Origin: Ectopseudomonas mendocina
GTDB taxonomy: Bacteria; Pseudomonadota; Gammaproteobacteria; Pseudomonadales; Pseudomonadaceae
Assembly: GCF_008041835.1 (NCBI RefSeq)
Contig: NZ_VRYE01000071.1
Span: 1 to 61,737 of the forward strand
Length of the DNA stretch: 61,737 nucleotides
Direction: 5' to 3'
Shown here: positions 8,939-18,089 of the stretch, piece after piece
Layout of the letters: the number at the start of each line of letters is the position of its first letter
Numbering within the stretch: position 1 is the stretch's first letter
The notes under the pieces: model-generated
Seen by the model: the letters and a program-made list of their open reading frames with translations, nothing else
Database searches by the model: none
What the model was told of the DNA's origin: nothing
Program-made: the position numbers and the translations under genes

Positions 8939-9586
8939 ATGACTGATCAATCACCCGTCGACGAGCGCCCGAGCGCCGTCGCCGCACTCTTCGTGCGTCA
9001 TCCACTCTGGGAAGATGCGCTGGCCCTGCTGTTCGGCACTGCTCTGGTGGCGCTGGGCATCGCCTTCTACACCCATGCCGGGTTGCTGACGGGCGGCACC
9101 GTCGGCCTCGCTTTTCTGGCCAACTACCAGGCTGGTTGGTCGTTCGGTCTGGTGCTCTGTCTGGTCAACCTGCCGTTCTATTTGCTGGGTATCTGGCGCA
9201 TGGGCTGGGGTTTCACCTTGCGCACAGGCTGCGCGGTATTGCTGGTTTCGCTACTGGCCGAGCTGACGCCGCAGTGGGTCGTCTTTGCCCATCTCAGCGC
9301 CGTGTATGCCGCGCTGTTCGGTGGTGCCGCCATGGGGCTGGGGTTGCTCATGCTGTTCCGCCACCGCGCCAGCCTGGGCGGGGTGAACATTCTCGCGCTG
9401 TACATGCAGGAGCGCTTCGGTTTCCGTGCGGGCGCGGTGCAGATGGCCATCGACGCGAGCATCGTGCTGGCGGCGATCTTCGTGGTGTCGCCAGACAAGG
9501 TGCTGCTCTCGGTGCTGGGTGCGGTGATGCTCAATCTGGTGCTGGCGATCAATCACCGGGCGGACCGCTACGTCGGCGTCAGCTGA
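8939..9586 (+). CDS. YitT family (DUF161-like) membrane protein
   Basis: 215 residues with six to seven hydrophobic segments. GGTVGLAFLANYQAG and LGGVNILALYMQERFGF are typical of YitT-family repeats. It lacks the C-terminal DUF2179 domain of larger members. The transport substrate is unknown. The start at 8939 follows a weak ribosome site; the upstream ATG at 8894 is not hydrophobic in its extension. A strong terminator follows. Confidence 0.8.
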   Translation: MTDQSPVDERPSAVAALFVRHPLWEDALALLFGTALVALGIAFYTHAGLLTGGTVGLAFLANYQAGWSFGLVLCLVNLPFYLLGIWRMGWGFTLRTGCAVLLVSLLAELTPQWVVFAHLSAVYAALFGGAAMGLGLLMLFRHRASLGGVNILALYMQERFGFRAGAVQMAIDASIVLAAIFVVSPDKVLLSVLGAVMLNLVLAINHRADRYVGVS

Positions 9587-9602
9587 ACCCCGCAACGAAC
9601 GA

Positions 9603-9628
9603 GGGGCTGCCTCGCTGGAGGCAGCCCC
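9603..9628 (+). terminator. Intrinsic terminator
   Basis: 11-bp perfect stem GGGGCTGCCTC/GAGGCAGCCCC with a 4-base loop, followed by a T-rich stretch (TTGTTTCGTTTTT). It ends the YitT-like gene and lies between convergent genes, so it may also affect gloA from the other side. Confidence 0.85.
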
Positions 9629-9658
9629 CCGTTGTTTCGTTTTTCGCGGAGGCGAGAA

Positions 9659-10186
9659 TCAGATCACTTCGGTGAACTGGATGATCTCGACCCAGTAGCC
9701 GTCCGGGTCCTTGATGAAGGCGATGTCGCGCATGCGACCGTCGGTCAGGCGTTTCTGGAAGTCCACACCGAGGTCTTCGAAGCGCTGGCAGGCCGCTTTG
9801 ATGTCCGGCACCGACACGCACAGGTGACCGAAGCCGCGCGGTTCGCTGTTGCCGCTGTGGTAGGAGAATTCCGGGTCCTTCTCGGTGCCGTAGTTGTAGG
9901 TCAGCTCCAGTATGCCGGGGATGGACTTGCGCCACTGATGGCGAGCTGCCGGGTCGGTCGGGATCTGCGACTTGTCATTGATCAGCGCGAGGAAGTACAG
10001 GCTGAACTCGGCGTCGGGGAAGTCCTTCTTCTCCAGCAGGGTGAAGCCCAGCACGCGGGTGTAGAAATCCAGCGACTTCTGCAGATCCTTCACACGGATC
10101 ATGGTGTGGTTGTAGACGAAGTCGGCGGTGGCTGCGTCGGGTTTGGCGGTCACGCCGGGGATGGCGTTGAGCTCGTCGAGGGTCAT
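9659..10186 (-). CDS. gloA: Lactoylglutathione lyase (glyoxalase I)
   Basis: 175 residues of the longer, Pseudomonas/eukaryote-like glyoxalase I type. It isomerises the methylglyoxal-glutathione hemithioacetal to S-lactoylglutathione. Metal ligands are recognisable as His27 (YNHTMIRV), Glu in ILELTYNYG, His in RGFGHLCVSV and Glu in YWVEIIQF. The start at 10186 gives MTLDELNAIPGVTAKPD, matching homologues; an upstream ATG at 10279 would add 31 residues that are not family-like. Confidence 0.95.
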   Translation of the reverse strand: MTLDELNAIPGVTAKPDAATADFVYNHTMIRVKDLQKSLDFYTRVLGFTLLEKKDFPDAEFSLYFLALINDKSQIPTDPAARHQWRKSIPGILELTYNYGTEKDPEFSYHSGNSEPRGFGHLCVSVPDIKAACQRFEDLGVDFQKRLTDGRMRDIAFIKDPDGYWVEIIQFTEVI

Positions 10187-10331
10187 GGGGTTCTCCATCA
10201 GGCGGGAAAAGGGGGGCACGGAAAGGCCGGGTCTACCTATATGGCTTCGTCCATGGCGTTTTTCAAGGTCGAATGTCACAGCAGGGTGGATGGGACTCTT
10301 TCATCTGCCTTGCTTGCGTGGTGTCTTGAAT

Positions 10332-10398
10332 GGTGGGCTGAAGCCCACCCTACTCGATCGGGCATGGCTGTAGGGCAGCGATCCGCTTCAGCCCACCA
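10332..10398. repeat. REP pair, one perfect and one degenerate
   Basis: A perfect GTGGG-type palindrome at 10332-10349 followed by a partial inverted copy ending about 10398. It occupies most of the gap between gloA and the phosphoesterase gene; nothing else is visible in the gap. Confidence 0.8.
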
Positions 10399-10413
10399 AT
10401 TCCAGCACCCGCA

Positions 10414-10875
10414 TTAGACCTGTAGCGTGATCAGCTTGGCCCGTGCCCGGCCATCCTCGATATGCACAATGCCCACGCTGATGGGTAGCTTGAAACGTCG
10501 CGGCCCGGCGCTGCCAGGGCTGAGGTAGAGCACGCCGTTACGTTCCTCGTGCAGCGGCTTGTGTGAGTGGCCGGCGATCACCACGTCGATGCCTTGCTCA
10601 GCCGGGTCGATATCCAGTTGCTTGAGATCGTGCAGTACATGCAGTGTGACGCCGCCAAGCGTCAGCGTCAGGCGCTCGGGGATGGCATCGGCCCATGGTT
10701 CCTGATCGTTGTTGCCGCGTACTACCGACAGCGGCGCGATACGCTGCAGCTCGGCCAGGATATGCGGCCCGCCGATATCACCGGCATGAATCAGATGATC
10801 GACACCCTGCAACGCCGTCAGCGCCTCGGGGCGCAGCAGGTTGTGGGTGTCGGCGATCAGGCCGATGCGGCTCAC
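10414..10875 (-). CDS. YfcE/MJ0936-type metallophosphoesterase
   Basis: 153 residues with the full calcineurin-like motif set: DTH (9-11), GD (HAGDIG, Asp33), GNND (54-57) and GHSH (102-105). Members hydrolyse phosphodiesters or phosphomonoesters with two metals; the physiological substrate is unknown. The start is GTG (10873-10875) and overlaps the stop of the upstream helicase gene in a GTGA, so the two are translationally coupled. Confidence 0.9.
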   Translation of the reverse strand: MSRIGLIADTHNLLRPEALTALQGVDHLIHAGDIGGPHILAELQRIAPLSVVRGNNDQEPWADAIPERLTLTLGGVTLHVLHDLKQLDIDPAEQGIDVVIAGHSHKPLHEERNGVLYLSPGSAGPRRFKLPISVGIVHIEDGRARAKLITLQV

Positions 10876-13800
10876 GCTTCGCCCTTGAGCAGTTGCAGCA
10901 GGGCGTCTGCGTCAAGCTTGCCGCTGACTTCGCCGCCGTCGAGCAGGCTGTCGGCCAGGTCGCGTTTGCGCCCGTGCAACGCGACGATCTGTTGCTCGAT
11001 GGTGTTCTCCGTCACCAGGCGGTAAATCGTCACTGGGCGCTGCTGGCCCATGCGGTGGGCGCGGTCGCTGGCCTGGTCTTCCACGGCCGGGTTCCACCAG
11101 GGGTCCAAGTGGATGACGTAGTCGGCGGCGGTCAGGTTGAGGCCGCTGCCGCCAGCCTTGAGGCTGATCAGGAAGATTTCGCCGCTGCCGCTCTGGAAGG
11201 CGTCCACGGCAGCCTGACGGGCCTTGGCCGGTGTCGAGCCGTCGAGGTACTGATAGGCGATGCCGCGCTCATCGAGCCAGCGACGGACGATGCTCAGGTG
11301 GTCGACGAATTGGCTGAACACCAGCGCCTTGTGACGGTTTTCCAGCAGTTCGCTGACGATGGCCTGGAATGCCGCGAGTTTGCTGCTGGCCAGGGGCGAG
11401 CCGGGAATGACCAGCGACGGATGGCAGCAGAAGCGCCGCAGTCGGGTAATTTCCGCCAGCACCTGCAACGGTTGGTTGTCCTTGTCGCTGGAGGCATTGA
11501 GTTTTTCCACTGCCTGTTGGCGCAGGGCTTCGTATTGCAGGGCCTCGCCGTCGGATAGCGGTACGCTGTAGGTGATTTCGGTGCGCGCTGGCAATTCGTC
11601 GAGCACCTGGCTTTTCAGGCGGCGCAGGATGAACGGCTGGATCAGTTGCTTGAGGGCGCGGCGGGCGCCTGCATCACCATTTTCGATGGGGTTGGCGAAG
11701 CGCTGGGCGAAGCTTTCCTGGCTGCCGAGCAGAGCGGGGTTGATGAAGCGCATGAGGTTCCACAGCTCGCCGAGGTGGTTTTCCAGCGGCGTGCCGGTGG
11801 CCACCATACGGAAGTCGGCCTGCAGTGCCATGGCAGCTTGGGAGCGCTTGGTCTGGGCGTTCTTGATCGCTTGTGCTTCGTCCAGTACCGCGCTGGCCCA
11901 GGACACGGCGGCGAAGGCCTCGGCATCCTGTTGCAGCAGGCCGTAGCTGGTGATCAGCAGGTCGCGTGGGCCGAGGCCTTCGAGGCTGCGTTGCTGGTTG
12001 TAGTTGCGCACCTGCAGGGTCGGGGCGAAACGCTGCGCTTCGTTGAGCCAGTTGAGGGCGACCGAAGTGGGCGCCACCACCAGTTGTGGGCCTTGCGTGG
12101 CTCGCAGCAGGAGCAGGGCGAGAGTCTGCACGGTTTTGCCCAGGCCCATGTCATCGGCCAGGCAGGCGCCGACACCCCAGTGCGCCAGGCGCGCCAGCCA
12201 GTTGAAGCCTTCCACCTGGTAGTCACGCAATTCGGCCTGCAGGGTGCTGGGCACGCTGGGCTGGTAATCACGCAGTGATTGCAGGCGTTGCAGGTGCGCC
12301 TGCCAGTCCTGGCCGGCCTTGAATTCGCCGGCCTCTTCGGCCAGTTCGGCGAGCAGTGGAGTGGTCAGCGGGCTGAGGCGCAGGCCGTCGTCGTTGACCC
12401 GTTCGGCCAGGTGGGCCAGTTCGTCCAGGCGTTTGCGCAGGCTGTTGCTGAGGGCCAGCCAGTCGTTGTCGCCGAGCTTGATGAAGCGCCCAGGGCTGGC
12501 CTTGAGCAGCTCCAGCAACTGGCGCAGTTGCAGCACCTTGCCATCGTCGAGGGTCAAACCGCCCTGCAACTGGAACCAGTCGCCTGTCAGTTTGATGCCG
12601 AGCTTGAGCTGCTGGATTTCACGGCGACCCTTGATGCGCATGCGCTCGCCTTCCGGCCAGACGCATTCGAGCTGGTCGCTGTCTATGGTTTGCAGTTCGC
12701 TGAGTAGTTGCAGGGCATCTTGCGGTTGCTGCAGTTGCCATTCCTGGCCGTCATACTCGGCGCCTGCCAGGCTCGGGCAGGCGTCGAGCACGCGTTGCAG
12801 GGCTTGTCGTTCCTGTTTCAACACTCGCACCACCTGTACGGTTCGGCCCTCATGCTCGCCGAGCAGGCGCTCGCTGCCTTGGCCAGGGCGGAACCAGCTA
12901 CCCGAGGTGAGCGGGCGCACCAGCAGCTGCAGGCGTAAACCTTCGGCCAGGGGCAACAGGTGGGCGTACAGACGCGTGTCGGCGGGGCGTTCCTCGACGT
13001 TTGCGGCCAGCTCGGGGATGTCCGAATGGATGGGCAGCAGTGGGGCAATGCTGCCGATGGCGTCTACCAGTTGCGCTTTGGCTGACAGGGGAACCGTCAG
13101 GCCGCCGCCCAGGATCTCGGCGATCTGCCGCAGCTCCTTGCTGACGGGGTAGATTTTCAGCCGTGTGGGGGTTTCCTTTTCCAGCAGCAACTCGCCCTGG
13201 CCAATGCCTTTAGGTTGCAGGTGCAGGGTGATCTGACCGTTCTTTTCCTTGAGGTGCAGGCCAGCTTCACCCAGGCAGACATCTACGCGCACATCCGGTG
13301 CATCCTGCCAGTACAAGGCCGAATGGCCTGCCAAACACTGCAACGCGGCTGGCGCCGGTAGGTAGTATTCGCGGCTGCCGTAGTAGTTGCTGGTGGACTG
13401 GATCAGACGACAAGCCTGGCGATCCTGGTCGCAGAGAAAGTCCAGGCTGGCGGCCTCTTCGAGCAGGCGCTTGAGTGCCACGGGGCGACCCTTGCTCCAC
13501 TGGCCCTTGGCGCCTAGTTTTTGCTCGCGCGGTTCGAGTTGTAGGCCTGTGTAGCGATCCATGTGGATCAGCCAGGCCAGGCGTGAGTTGCTTTCGGCAC
13601 TCTTGCCAGTGGCGGCTGGGGCTCGGATCTGGCTCAGGGCGTTGAGCGCCAGTTGCCAGCTCTCTTTGCGTTGGTAGAGGTCGACCAGCGGCGCTACGCT
13701 ATTGGCCAGGGGCGCCGTGCTATTGCCGAACTGGCGGCTGATCAGCGCTTCGTATTGTTCGGCCAGCCATGGATAACCATTGCTGCGCAGTTGTTGGGCA

Positions 13801-14948
13801 TATCGCTGCAAGGCTTCGTGCCAGGCCTTCTGCTTGGCCAGCGGCTCGTCCAGCCAGTACAGCGCCAGGGCCAGCAGCAGGCCATCTAAGCCAGGCACCA
13901 AGGGGGGAAGGGTGTACAAGTGTTCCGGGCGGCTGCCTTGCAGCAGGTCTAGAACATCCAGCAACTGGTTGTAGGCCGCTGCGTAGCCGTTCTTGCTGCC
14001 CAGTTGCAAGGCTTGCTTGAGTGAGGGGTATTGCTTGGGATCGTTCTCCTGAATCAGTGCCAGGCAGTACAAGGCATTGAGTATTGGCGGCAGGTCGATC
14101 TTGCGCTTCTTGGTTTGCTTGCGCACCTCGGCCATCCAGGCGCGTAGGACGGCGAGCATGTCGCCCAGCGCGCCCTTGGCGAACAGGGTGACGACGTTTG
14201 GCATGAGGTCTTTCGAGTCGCCGAACAGCCCCTCCAGCGTCGCTTGGTCGCAGCGCCACAGGGCGTGCAGCAGCACCTGCAAGCTGAGGCTTGAATTGCC
14301 GTGCTGCTGCAGGCTCTGCAAGGCCAGTTGGTAGCTCTGCTCGGCGGGCGCGCAGAGCAAGGAGGACAAGTGCAGATGGTCATCCAGCAGCGCCTGACGT
14401 ACAGGCAGCGATAGGCGCTCGAACAACGTCTTGCCGGCTGCGTCACCCAGCAGTTGCTGGAACGGGTGCAGTTTCAGCGCCTGTTGAGTCGGCAAGAAAT
14501 CGTCGAGCCGCTCCAGTGACTGCTGCAGATATTCTCCATCGTCGGCGATGATCGACAGCCACACATCCTGCATGAGCCGATTGCTACCGGGGGCTACCCA
14601 AGGGTCGATGGCGCTCAGTTGATCCGTGTGGCTCTTGAGCAGGGCGAAGCGATCCGGCGACTCGAACATCCGCAGGAGCATCGGGTTACGCATGCGCGGT
14701 TGCAGGCACAGCAACGTCTGCTTGTTGTGCTCCTCACGGGTCAGCCAGCCCGCGCTCACCAACTCATTGATTAGCGCCTCAATGCTGGTGTTATCGATCA
14801 GGCGCGAGCTGGTCGCATGGGCACCCATGGCTCGCAAGTGCTTGACCAGTGAGGTTTTGTTCTGCCCTGGAAAGCAGGGCGTCAGGACGAACAGAATGAG
14901 CTGGTAATTGAAGCTCAAGGCATCGAAAGCAACGGGCGATTTCTTCAT
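10872..14948 (-). CDS. SNF2-family DEAD/DEAH-box helicase
   Basis: 1358 residues. The last third is a complete Swi2/Snf2 motor: motif I DDMGLGKT near residue 933, DEAQ near 1023, motif V/VI GGSGLNLTAADYVIHLDPWWNP and ASDRAHRMGQ near 1290. The preceding roughly 890 residues are unlike RapA; the first 400 look helical and resemble no domain I can name. Snf2 proteins translocate on duplex DNA to remodel nucleoprotein complexes. It is transcribed with the overlapping phosphoesterase gene, which may hint at a nucleic-acid role for that partner. Confidence 0.88.
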   Translation of the reverse strand: MKKSPVAFDALSFNYQLILFVLTPCFPGQNKTSLVKHLRAMGAHATSSRLIDNTSIEALINELVSAGWLTREEHNKQTLLCLQPRMRNPMLLRMFESPDRFALLKSHTDQLSAIDPWVAPGSNRLMQDVWLSIIADDGEYLQQSLERLDDFLPTQQALKLHPFQQLLGDAAGKTLFERLSLPVRQALLDDHLHLSSLLCAPAEQSYQLALQSLQQHGNSSLSLQVLLHALWRCDQATLEGLFGDSKDLMPNVVTLFAKGALGDMLAVLRAWMAEVRKQTKKRKIDLPPILNALYCLALIQENDPKQYPSLKQALQLGSKNGYAAAYNQLLDVLDLLQGSRPEHLYTLPPLVPGLDGLLLALALYWLDEPLAKQKAWHEALQRYAQQLRSNGYPWLAEQYEALISRQFGNSTAPLANSVAPLVDLYQRKESWQLALNALSQIRAPAATGKSAESNSRLAWLIHMDRYTGLQLEPREQKLGAKGQWSKGRPVALKRLLEEAASLDFLCDQDRQACRLIQSTSNYYGSREYYLPAPAALQCLAGHSALYWQDAPDVRVDVCLGEAGLHLKEKNGQITLHLQPKGIGQGELLLEKETPTRLKIYPVSKELRQIAEILGGGLTVPLSAKAQLVDAIGSIAPLLPIHSDIPELAANVEERPADTRLYAHLLPLAEGLRLQLLVRPLTSGSWFRPGQGSERLLGEHEGRTVQVVRVLKQERQALQRVLDACPSLAGAEYDGQEWQLQQPQDALQLLSELQTIDSDQLECVWPEGERMRIKGRREIQQLKLGIKLTGDWFQLQGGLTLDDGKVLQLRQLLELLKASPGRFIKLGDNDWLALSNSLRKRLDELAHLAERVNDDGLRLSPLTTPLLAELAEEAGEFKAGQDWQAHLQRLQSLRDYQPSVPSTLQAELRDYQVEGFNWLARLAHWGVGACLADDMGLGKTVQTLALLLLRATQGPQLVVAPTSVALNWLNEAQRFAPTLQVRNYNQQRSLEGLGPRDLLITSYGLLQQDAEAFAAVSWASAVLDEAQAIKNAQTKRSQAAMALQADFRMVATGTPLENHLGELWNLMRFINPALLGSQESFAQRFANPIENGDAGARRALKQLIQPFILRRLKSQVLDELPARTEITYSVPLSDGEALQYEALRQQAVEKLNASSDKDNQPLQVLAEITRLRRFCCHPSLVIPGSPLASSKLAAFQAIVSELLENRHKALVFSQFVDHLSIVRRWLDERGIAYQYLDGSTPAKARQAAVDAFQSGSGEIFLISLKAGGSGLNLTAADYVIHLDPWWNPAVEDQASDRAHRMGQQRPVTIYRLVTENTIEQQIVALHGRKRDLADSLLDGGEVSGKLDADALLQLLKGEA

Positions 14949-15007
14949 GCTTATGGCGCACAGGTGGAGAAATTGGAGGTCGATGGTAATCGTGACACGC
15001 CTAAGCG

Positions 15008-15036
15008 ACCAAGCCCGGCGCAGGGCCGGGCTTGGT
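15008..15036 (-). terminator. Terminator hairpin after ilvD
   Basis: Perfect 12-bp inverted repeat (15008-15019 and 15025-15036), very GC-rich, 5-base loop, 18 bases past the ilvD stop. It has no strong U-tract on the minus strand. Confidence 0.65.
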
Positions 15037-15053
15037 TGATGTCTTGCTCGGGC

Positions 15054-16892
15054 TCAGCCTTCCAGCATCGCCTTGTTGCGCACCGCGCCCTTGTCGGCGC
15101 TGGTGGCCAGCAGGGCGTAGGCTTTCAGGGCGGTGGTCACCTTGCGTGCACGCGGTTGTGCCGGCTTCCAGCCTTTCTTGTCCTGTTCGGCGCGGCGGGC
15201 GGCCAGTTCTTCATCGCTGACCAGCAGGTTGATGCTGCGGTTGGGAATGTCGATGAGGATCTTGTCACCGTCGTTGACCAGGCCGATGGCGCCGCCCGAG
15301 GCCGCTTCCGGCGAGGCGTGGCCGATGGACAGGCCGCTGGTGCCGCCGGAGAAACGACCGTCGGTGAGCAGGGCGCAGGCCTTGCCCAGACCCTTGGACT
15401 TCAGGTAGCTGGTCGGATAGAGCATTTCCTGCATGCCCGGGCCGCCCTTCGGGCCTTCGTAGCGAATGATGACGATGTCGCCGGCCTTCACCTCATCATT
15501 GAGGATGCCCTTGACCGCGCTGTCCTGGCTCTCGAACACCTTGGCGGTGCCTTCGAACACATGGATGGACTCGTCGACACCGGCGGTCTTCACCACGCAG
15601 CCGTCGAGGGCGATGTTGCCGTACAGAACCGCAAGCCCACCCTCTTGGGAGTAAGCGTGCTCGACGCTGCGAATACAGCCGTTCTCGCGGTCATCGTCCA
15701 GGCTTGGCCAGCGGGTGCTCTGGCTGAACGCGGTCTGGGTCGGGATGCCGGCCGGGCCAGCCTTGAAGAAGTGGTGAACCGCTTCGTCCTGGGTCTGGGT
15801 GATGTCCCACTGGGCGATGGCATCAGCCATGCTCGGGCTGTGCACGGTCGGAACGTCGGTATGCAGCAGCCCGCCCCGGGCCAGTTCGCCGAGGATGGAG
15901 AAGATGCCACCGGCGCGGTGCACGTCTTCCATGTGGTACTTCTGGATGTTCGGCGCCACCTTGCACAGTTGCGGCACCTTGCGCGACAGGCGGTCGATAT
16001 CGCGCAGGTCGAAGGGGATCTCGGCCTCCTGAGCAGCGGCCAGCAGGTGCAGGATGGTGTTGGTCGAGCCGCCCATGGCGATGTCGAGCATCATGGCGTT
16101 CTCGAACGCCTTGAAGTTGGCGATGTTGCGCGGCAGCACCGACTCGTCGCCCTCGCCGTAGTAGCGCTGGCACAGCTCGACGGCCAGGCGGCCAGCACGC
16201 AGGAACAGCTGCTCACGGTCACTGTGGGTGGCCAGGGTCGAACCGTTGCCCGGCAGGGAAAGCCCTAAGGCTTCGGTCAGGCAGTTCATCGAGTTGGCGG
16301 TGAACATGCCGGAACAGCTGCCGCAGGTCGGGCAGGCGCTGCGCTCGTATTCGGCGACCTTTTCGTCACTGGCCGAGGAGTCGGCGGCGATGACCATGGC
16401 GTCGACCAGGTCCAGACCATGGTTGGCCAGCTTGGTCTTGCCGGCTTCCATCGGGCCGCCGGAGACGAACACCACCGGGATGTTCAGGCGCAGGGCGGCC
16501 ATCAGCATGCCGGGGGTGATCTTGTCGCAGTTGCTGATGCAGACGATGGCGTCGGCGCAATGGGCGTTGACCATGTATTCGACGGAGTCGGCGATGATCT
16601 CGCGGCTCGGCAACGAATAGAGCATGCCGTCGTGGCCCATGGCGATGCCGTCGTCCACGGCGATGGTGTTGAATTCCTTGGCCACGCCGCCGTGCTTCTC
16701 GATCTCGCGGGCGACCAGCTGACCCAGATCCTTCAGGTGCACGTGGCCGGGCACGAACTGGGTGAAGGAGTTGGCGATGGCGATGATCGGCTTCTTGAAG
16801 TCTTCGTCCTTCATCCCGGTGGCGCGCCACAGGGCGCGGGCGCCGGCCATGTTGCGGCCGTGGGTGGAGGTTTTCGAGCGGTAATCGGGCAT
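15054..16892 (-). CDS. ilvD: Dihydroxy-acid dehydratase
   Basis: 612 residues, the expected length. It dehydrates dihydroxy-isovalerate and dihydroxy-methylvalerate in valine and isoleucine synthesis using an Fe-S cluster. Cluster cysteines lie in [10 protein letters not shown] and [19 protein letters not shown]. The start [21 protein letters not shown] is preceded by GCAGGA; the longer frame up to 16973 adds 27 unconserved residues. No leader peptide or attenuator is evident in the 215 bases upstream. Confidence 0.97.
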   Translation of the reverse strand: MPDYRSKTSTHGRNMAGARALWRATGMKDEDFKKPIIAIANSFTQFVPGHVHLKDLGQLVAREIEKHGGVAKEFNTIAVDDGIAMGHDGMLYSLPSREIIADSVEYMVNAHCADAIVCISNCDKITPGMLMAALRLNIPVVFVSGGPMEAGKTKLANHGLDLVDAMVIAADSSASDEKVAEYERSACPTCGSCSGMFTANSMNCLTEALGLSLPGNGSTLATHSDREQLFLRAGRLAVELCQRYYGEGDESVLPRNIANFKAFENAMMLDIAMGGSTNTILHLLAAAQEAEIPFDLRDIDRLSRKVPQLCKVAPNIQKYHMEDVHRAGGIFSILGELARGGLLHTDVPTVHSPSMADAIAQWDITQTQDEAVHHFFKAGPAGIPTQTAFSQSTRWPSLDDDRENGCIRSVEHAYSQEGGLAVLYGNIALDGCVVKTAGVDESIHVFEGTAKVFESQDSAVKGILNDEVKAGDIVIIRYEGPKGGPGMQEMLYPTSYLKSKGLGKACALLTDGRFSGGTSGLSIGHASPEAASGGAIGLVNDGDKILIDIPNRSINLLVSDEELAARRAEQDKKGWKPAQPRARKVTTALKAYALLATSADKGAVRNKAMLEG

Positions 16893-17107
16893 GACGATGA
16901 TCCTGCGGCTAATGCGGTTGTATAGGCGGTGAGCGTCGGTGGGCGGCAGGTCGCCGCGTAGTGTGGGCTGCATGACGAAACGGGATCGCCGTTTGTGCGG
17001 CAGGGCTCACAGGCCCGCCGGAGGATGCCGGGCGGGGAATGGGGCGATTCTACGCCCGCCAGGGCTGGCGGGGGAAGGTTGCCGGTCGTGCGCAGGCCTG
17101 TGACGGC

Positions 17108-17962
17108 TCAATGCGGTATTTCGATCCCGCGCATCCGCTCGGCACGTCGGCGTAGCAGTTCCAGGGTGACCAGCAGGGCGATGGAGAGCAGGATCAGCAG
17201 GGTGGCGATGGCCAGGATGCTCGGGTTGATCTGCTCGCGCAGGCCCGAGAACATCTGCCGGGGAATGGTGCGCTGCTGTGGCCCGGCCATGAACAGGATC
17301 ACCACCACTTCATCGAACGAGGTGATGAAGGCGAACAGCGCGCCGCTGATCACGCCGGGGCGGATCAGCGGCATGATCACGTCGAAGAATACGCGGATCG
17401 GCGTGGCGCCGAGATTCAGGGCGGCGCGTGCCAGGCTGTAGTCGAAGCCGGTCAGCGTGGCGGTGACGGTGATGATGACGAAGGGCGTACCTAGTGCGGC
17501 GTGGGCCAGGATCACGCCAAGGTAACCGCCGGCCAGGCCGAGGTTGGAGTAGAAAAAGAACATGCCGGCGGCGGTGATAATCAGCGGCACGATCATCGGC
17601 GACAGCAGCAGGGCGGTGATGAAACGGCGAAACGGCATCTCGTCGCGCGCCAGACCGACGGCGGCGCAGGTACCCAGGATCGTGGCGAGGATGGTGGAGA
17701 GGATGCCGATGAAGAAGCTGTTCTTGATCGCCAGGATCCACTTCGGGTCGTCGAGGATTTCCCGGTACCAGCGCAGCGAGTAGGCGTCCGGGTCCAGCGT
17801 GAGCATGCCTTCGGTGAAACTGAAGAACGGCTCGGCGTTGAACGACAGTGGCACGATCACCAGGATCGGCAGGATCAGAAACAGTAGCACCAGCCAGGAG
17901 CTGACCTTGAGCAGCCAGTGTCCGAGGTGGTGCCAGAAGCCGTAGTAGGCGGGGATTTTCAT
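17108..17962 (-). CDS. PotC-type ABC transporter permease, orphan
   Basis: 284 residues with six hydrophobic segments and the BPD-transporter inner-membrane signature (EAA-like loop, RAALNLGATPIRVFFDVIMPLIRPG). It resembles PotC/PotI permeases for spermidine/putrescine-type solutes. The ATPase, partner permease and binding protein that normally form the operon are absent on both sides: ilvD follows and rlmI precedes. It either pairs with components encoded elsewhere or is a remnant. The frame is intact. Confidence 0.85.
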   Translation of the reverse strand: MKIPAYYGFWHHLGHWLLKVSSWLVLLFLILPILVIVPLSFNAEPFFSFTEGMLTLDPDAYSLRWYREILDDPKWILAIKNSFFIGILSTILATILGTCAAVGLARDEMPFRRFITALLLSPMIVPLIITAAGMFFFYSNLGLAGGYLGVILAHAALGTPFVIITVTATLTGFDYSLARAALNLGATPIRVFFDVIMPLIRPGVISGALFAFITSFDEVVVILFMAGPQQRTIPRQMFSGLREQINPSILAIATLLILLSIALLVTLELLRRRAERMRGIEIPH

Positions 17963-18001
17963 AGCGCTGAGTCCGGGTTGTAGGAACGGCCAGTGCCGCC
18001 C

Positions 18002-18063
18002 GTAGCCTGGATGAAATCCGGGGAGGGATGGGGGCCGGTTTTCCCGGATTGCATCCGGGCTAC
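18002..18063. repeat. CCCGGAT-family inverted pair
   Basis: An imperfect copy starting GTAGCCTGGAT at 18002 faces a perfect palindrome at 18043-18059 ending CTAC. The pair fills the gap between rlmI and the orphan permease. Confidence 0.8.
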
Positions 18064-18089
18064 GGCTGCAACTGTCTTGGTTCGGGGGC

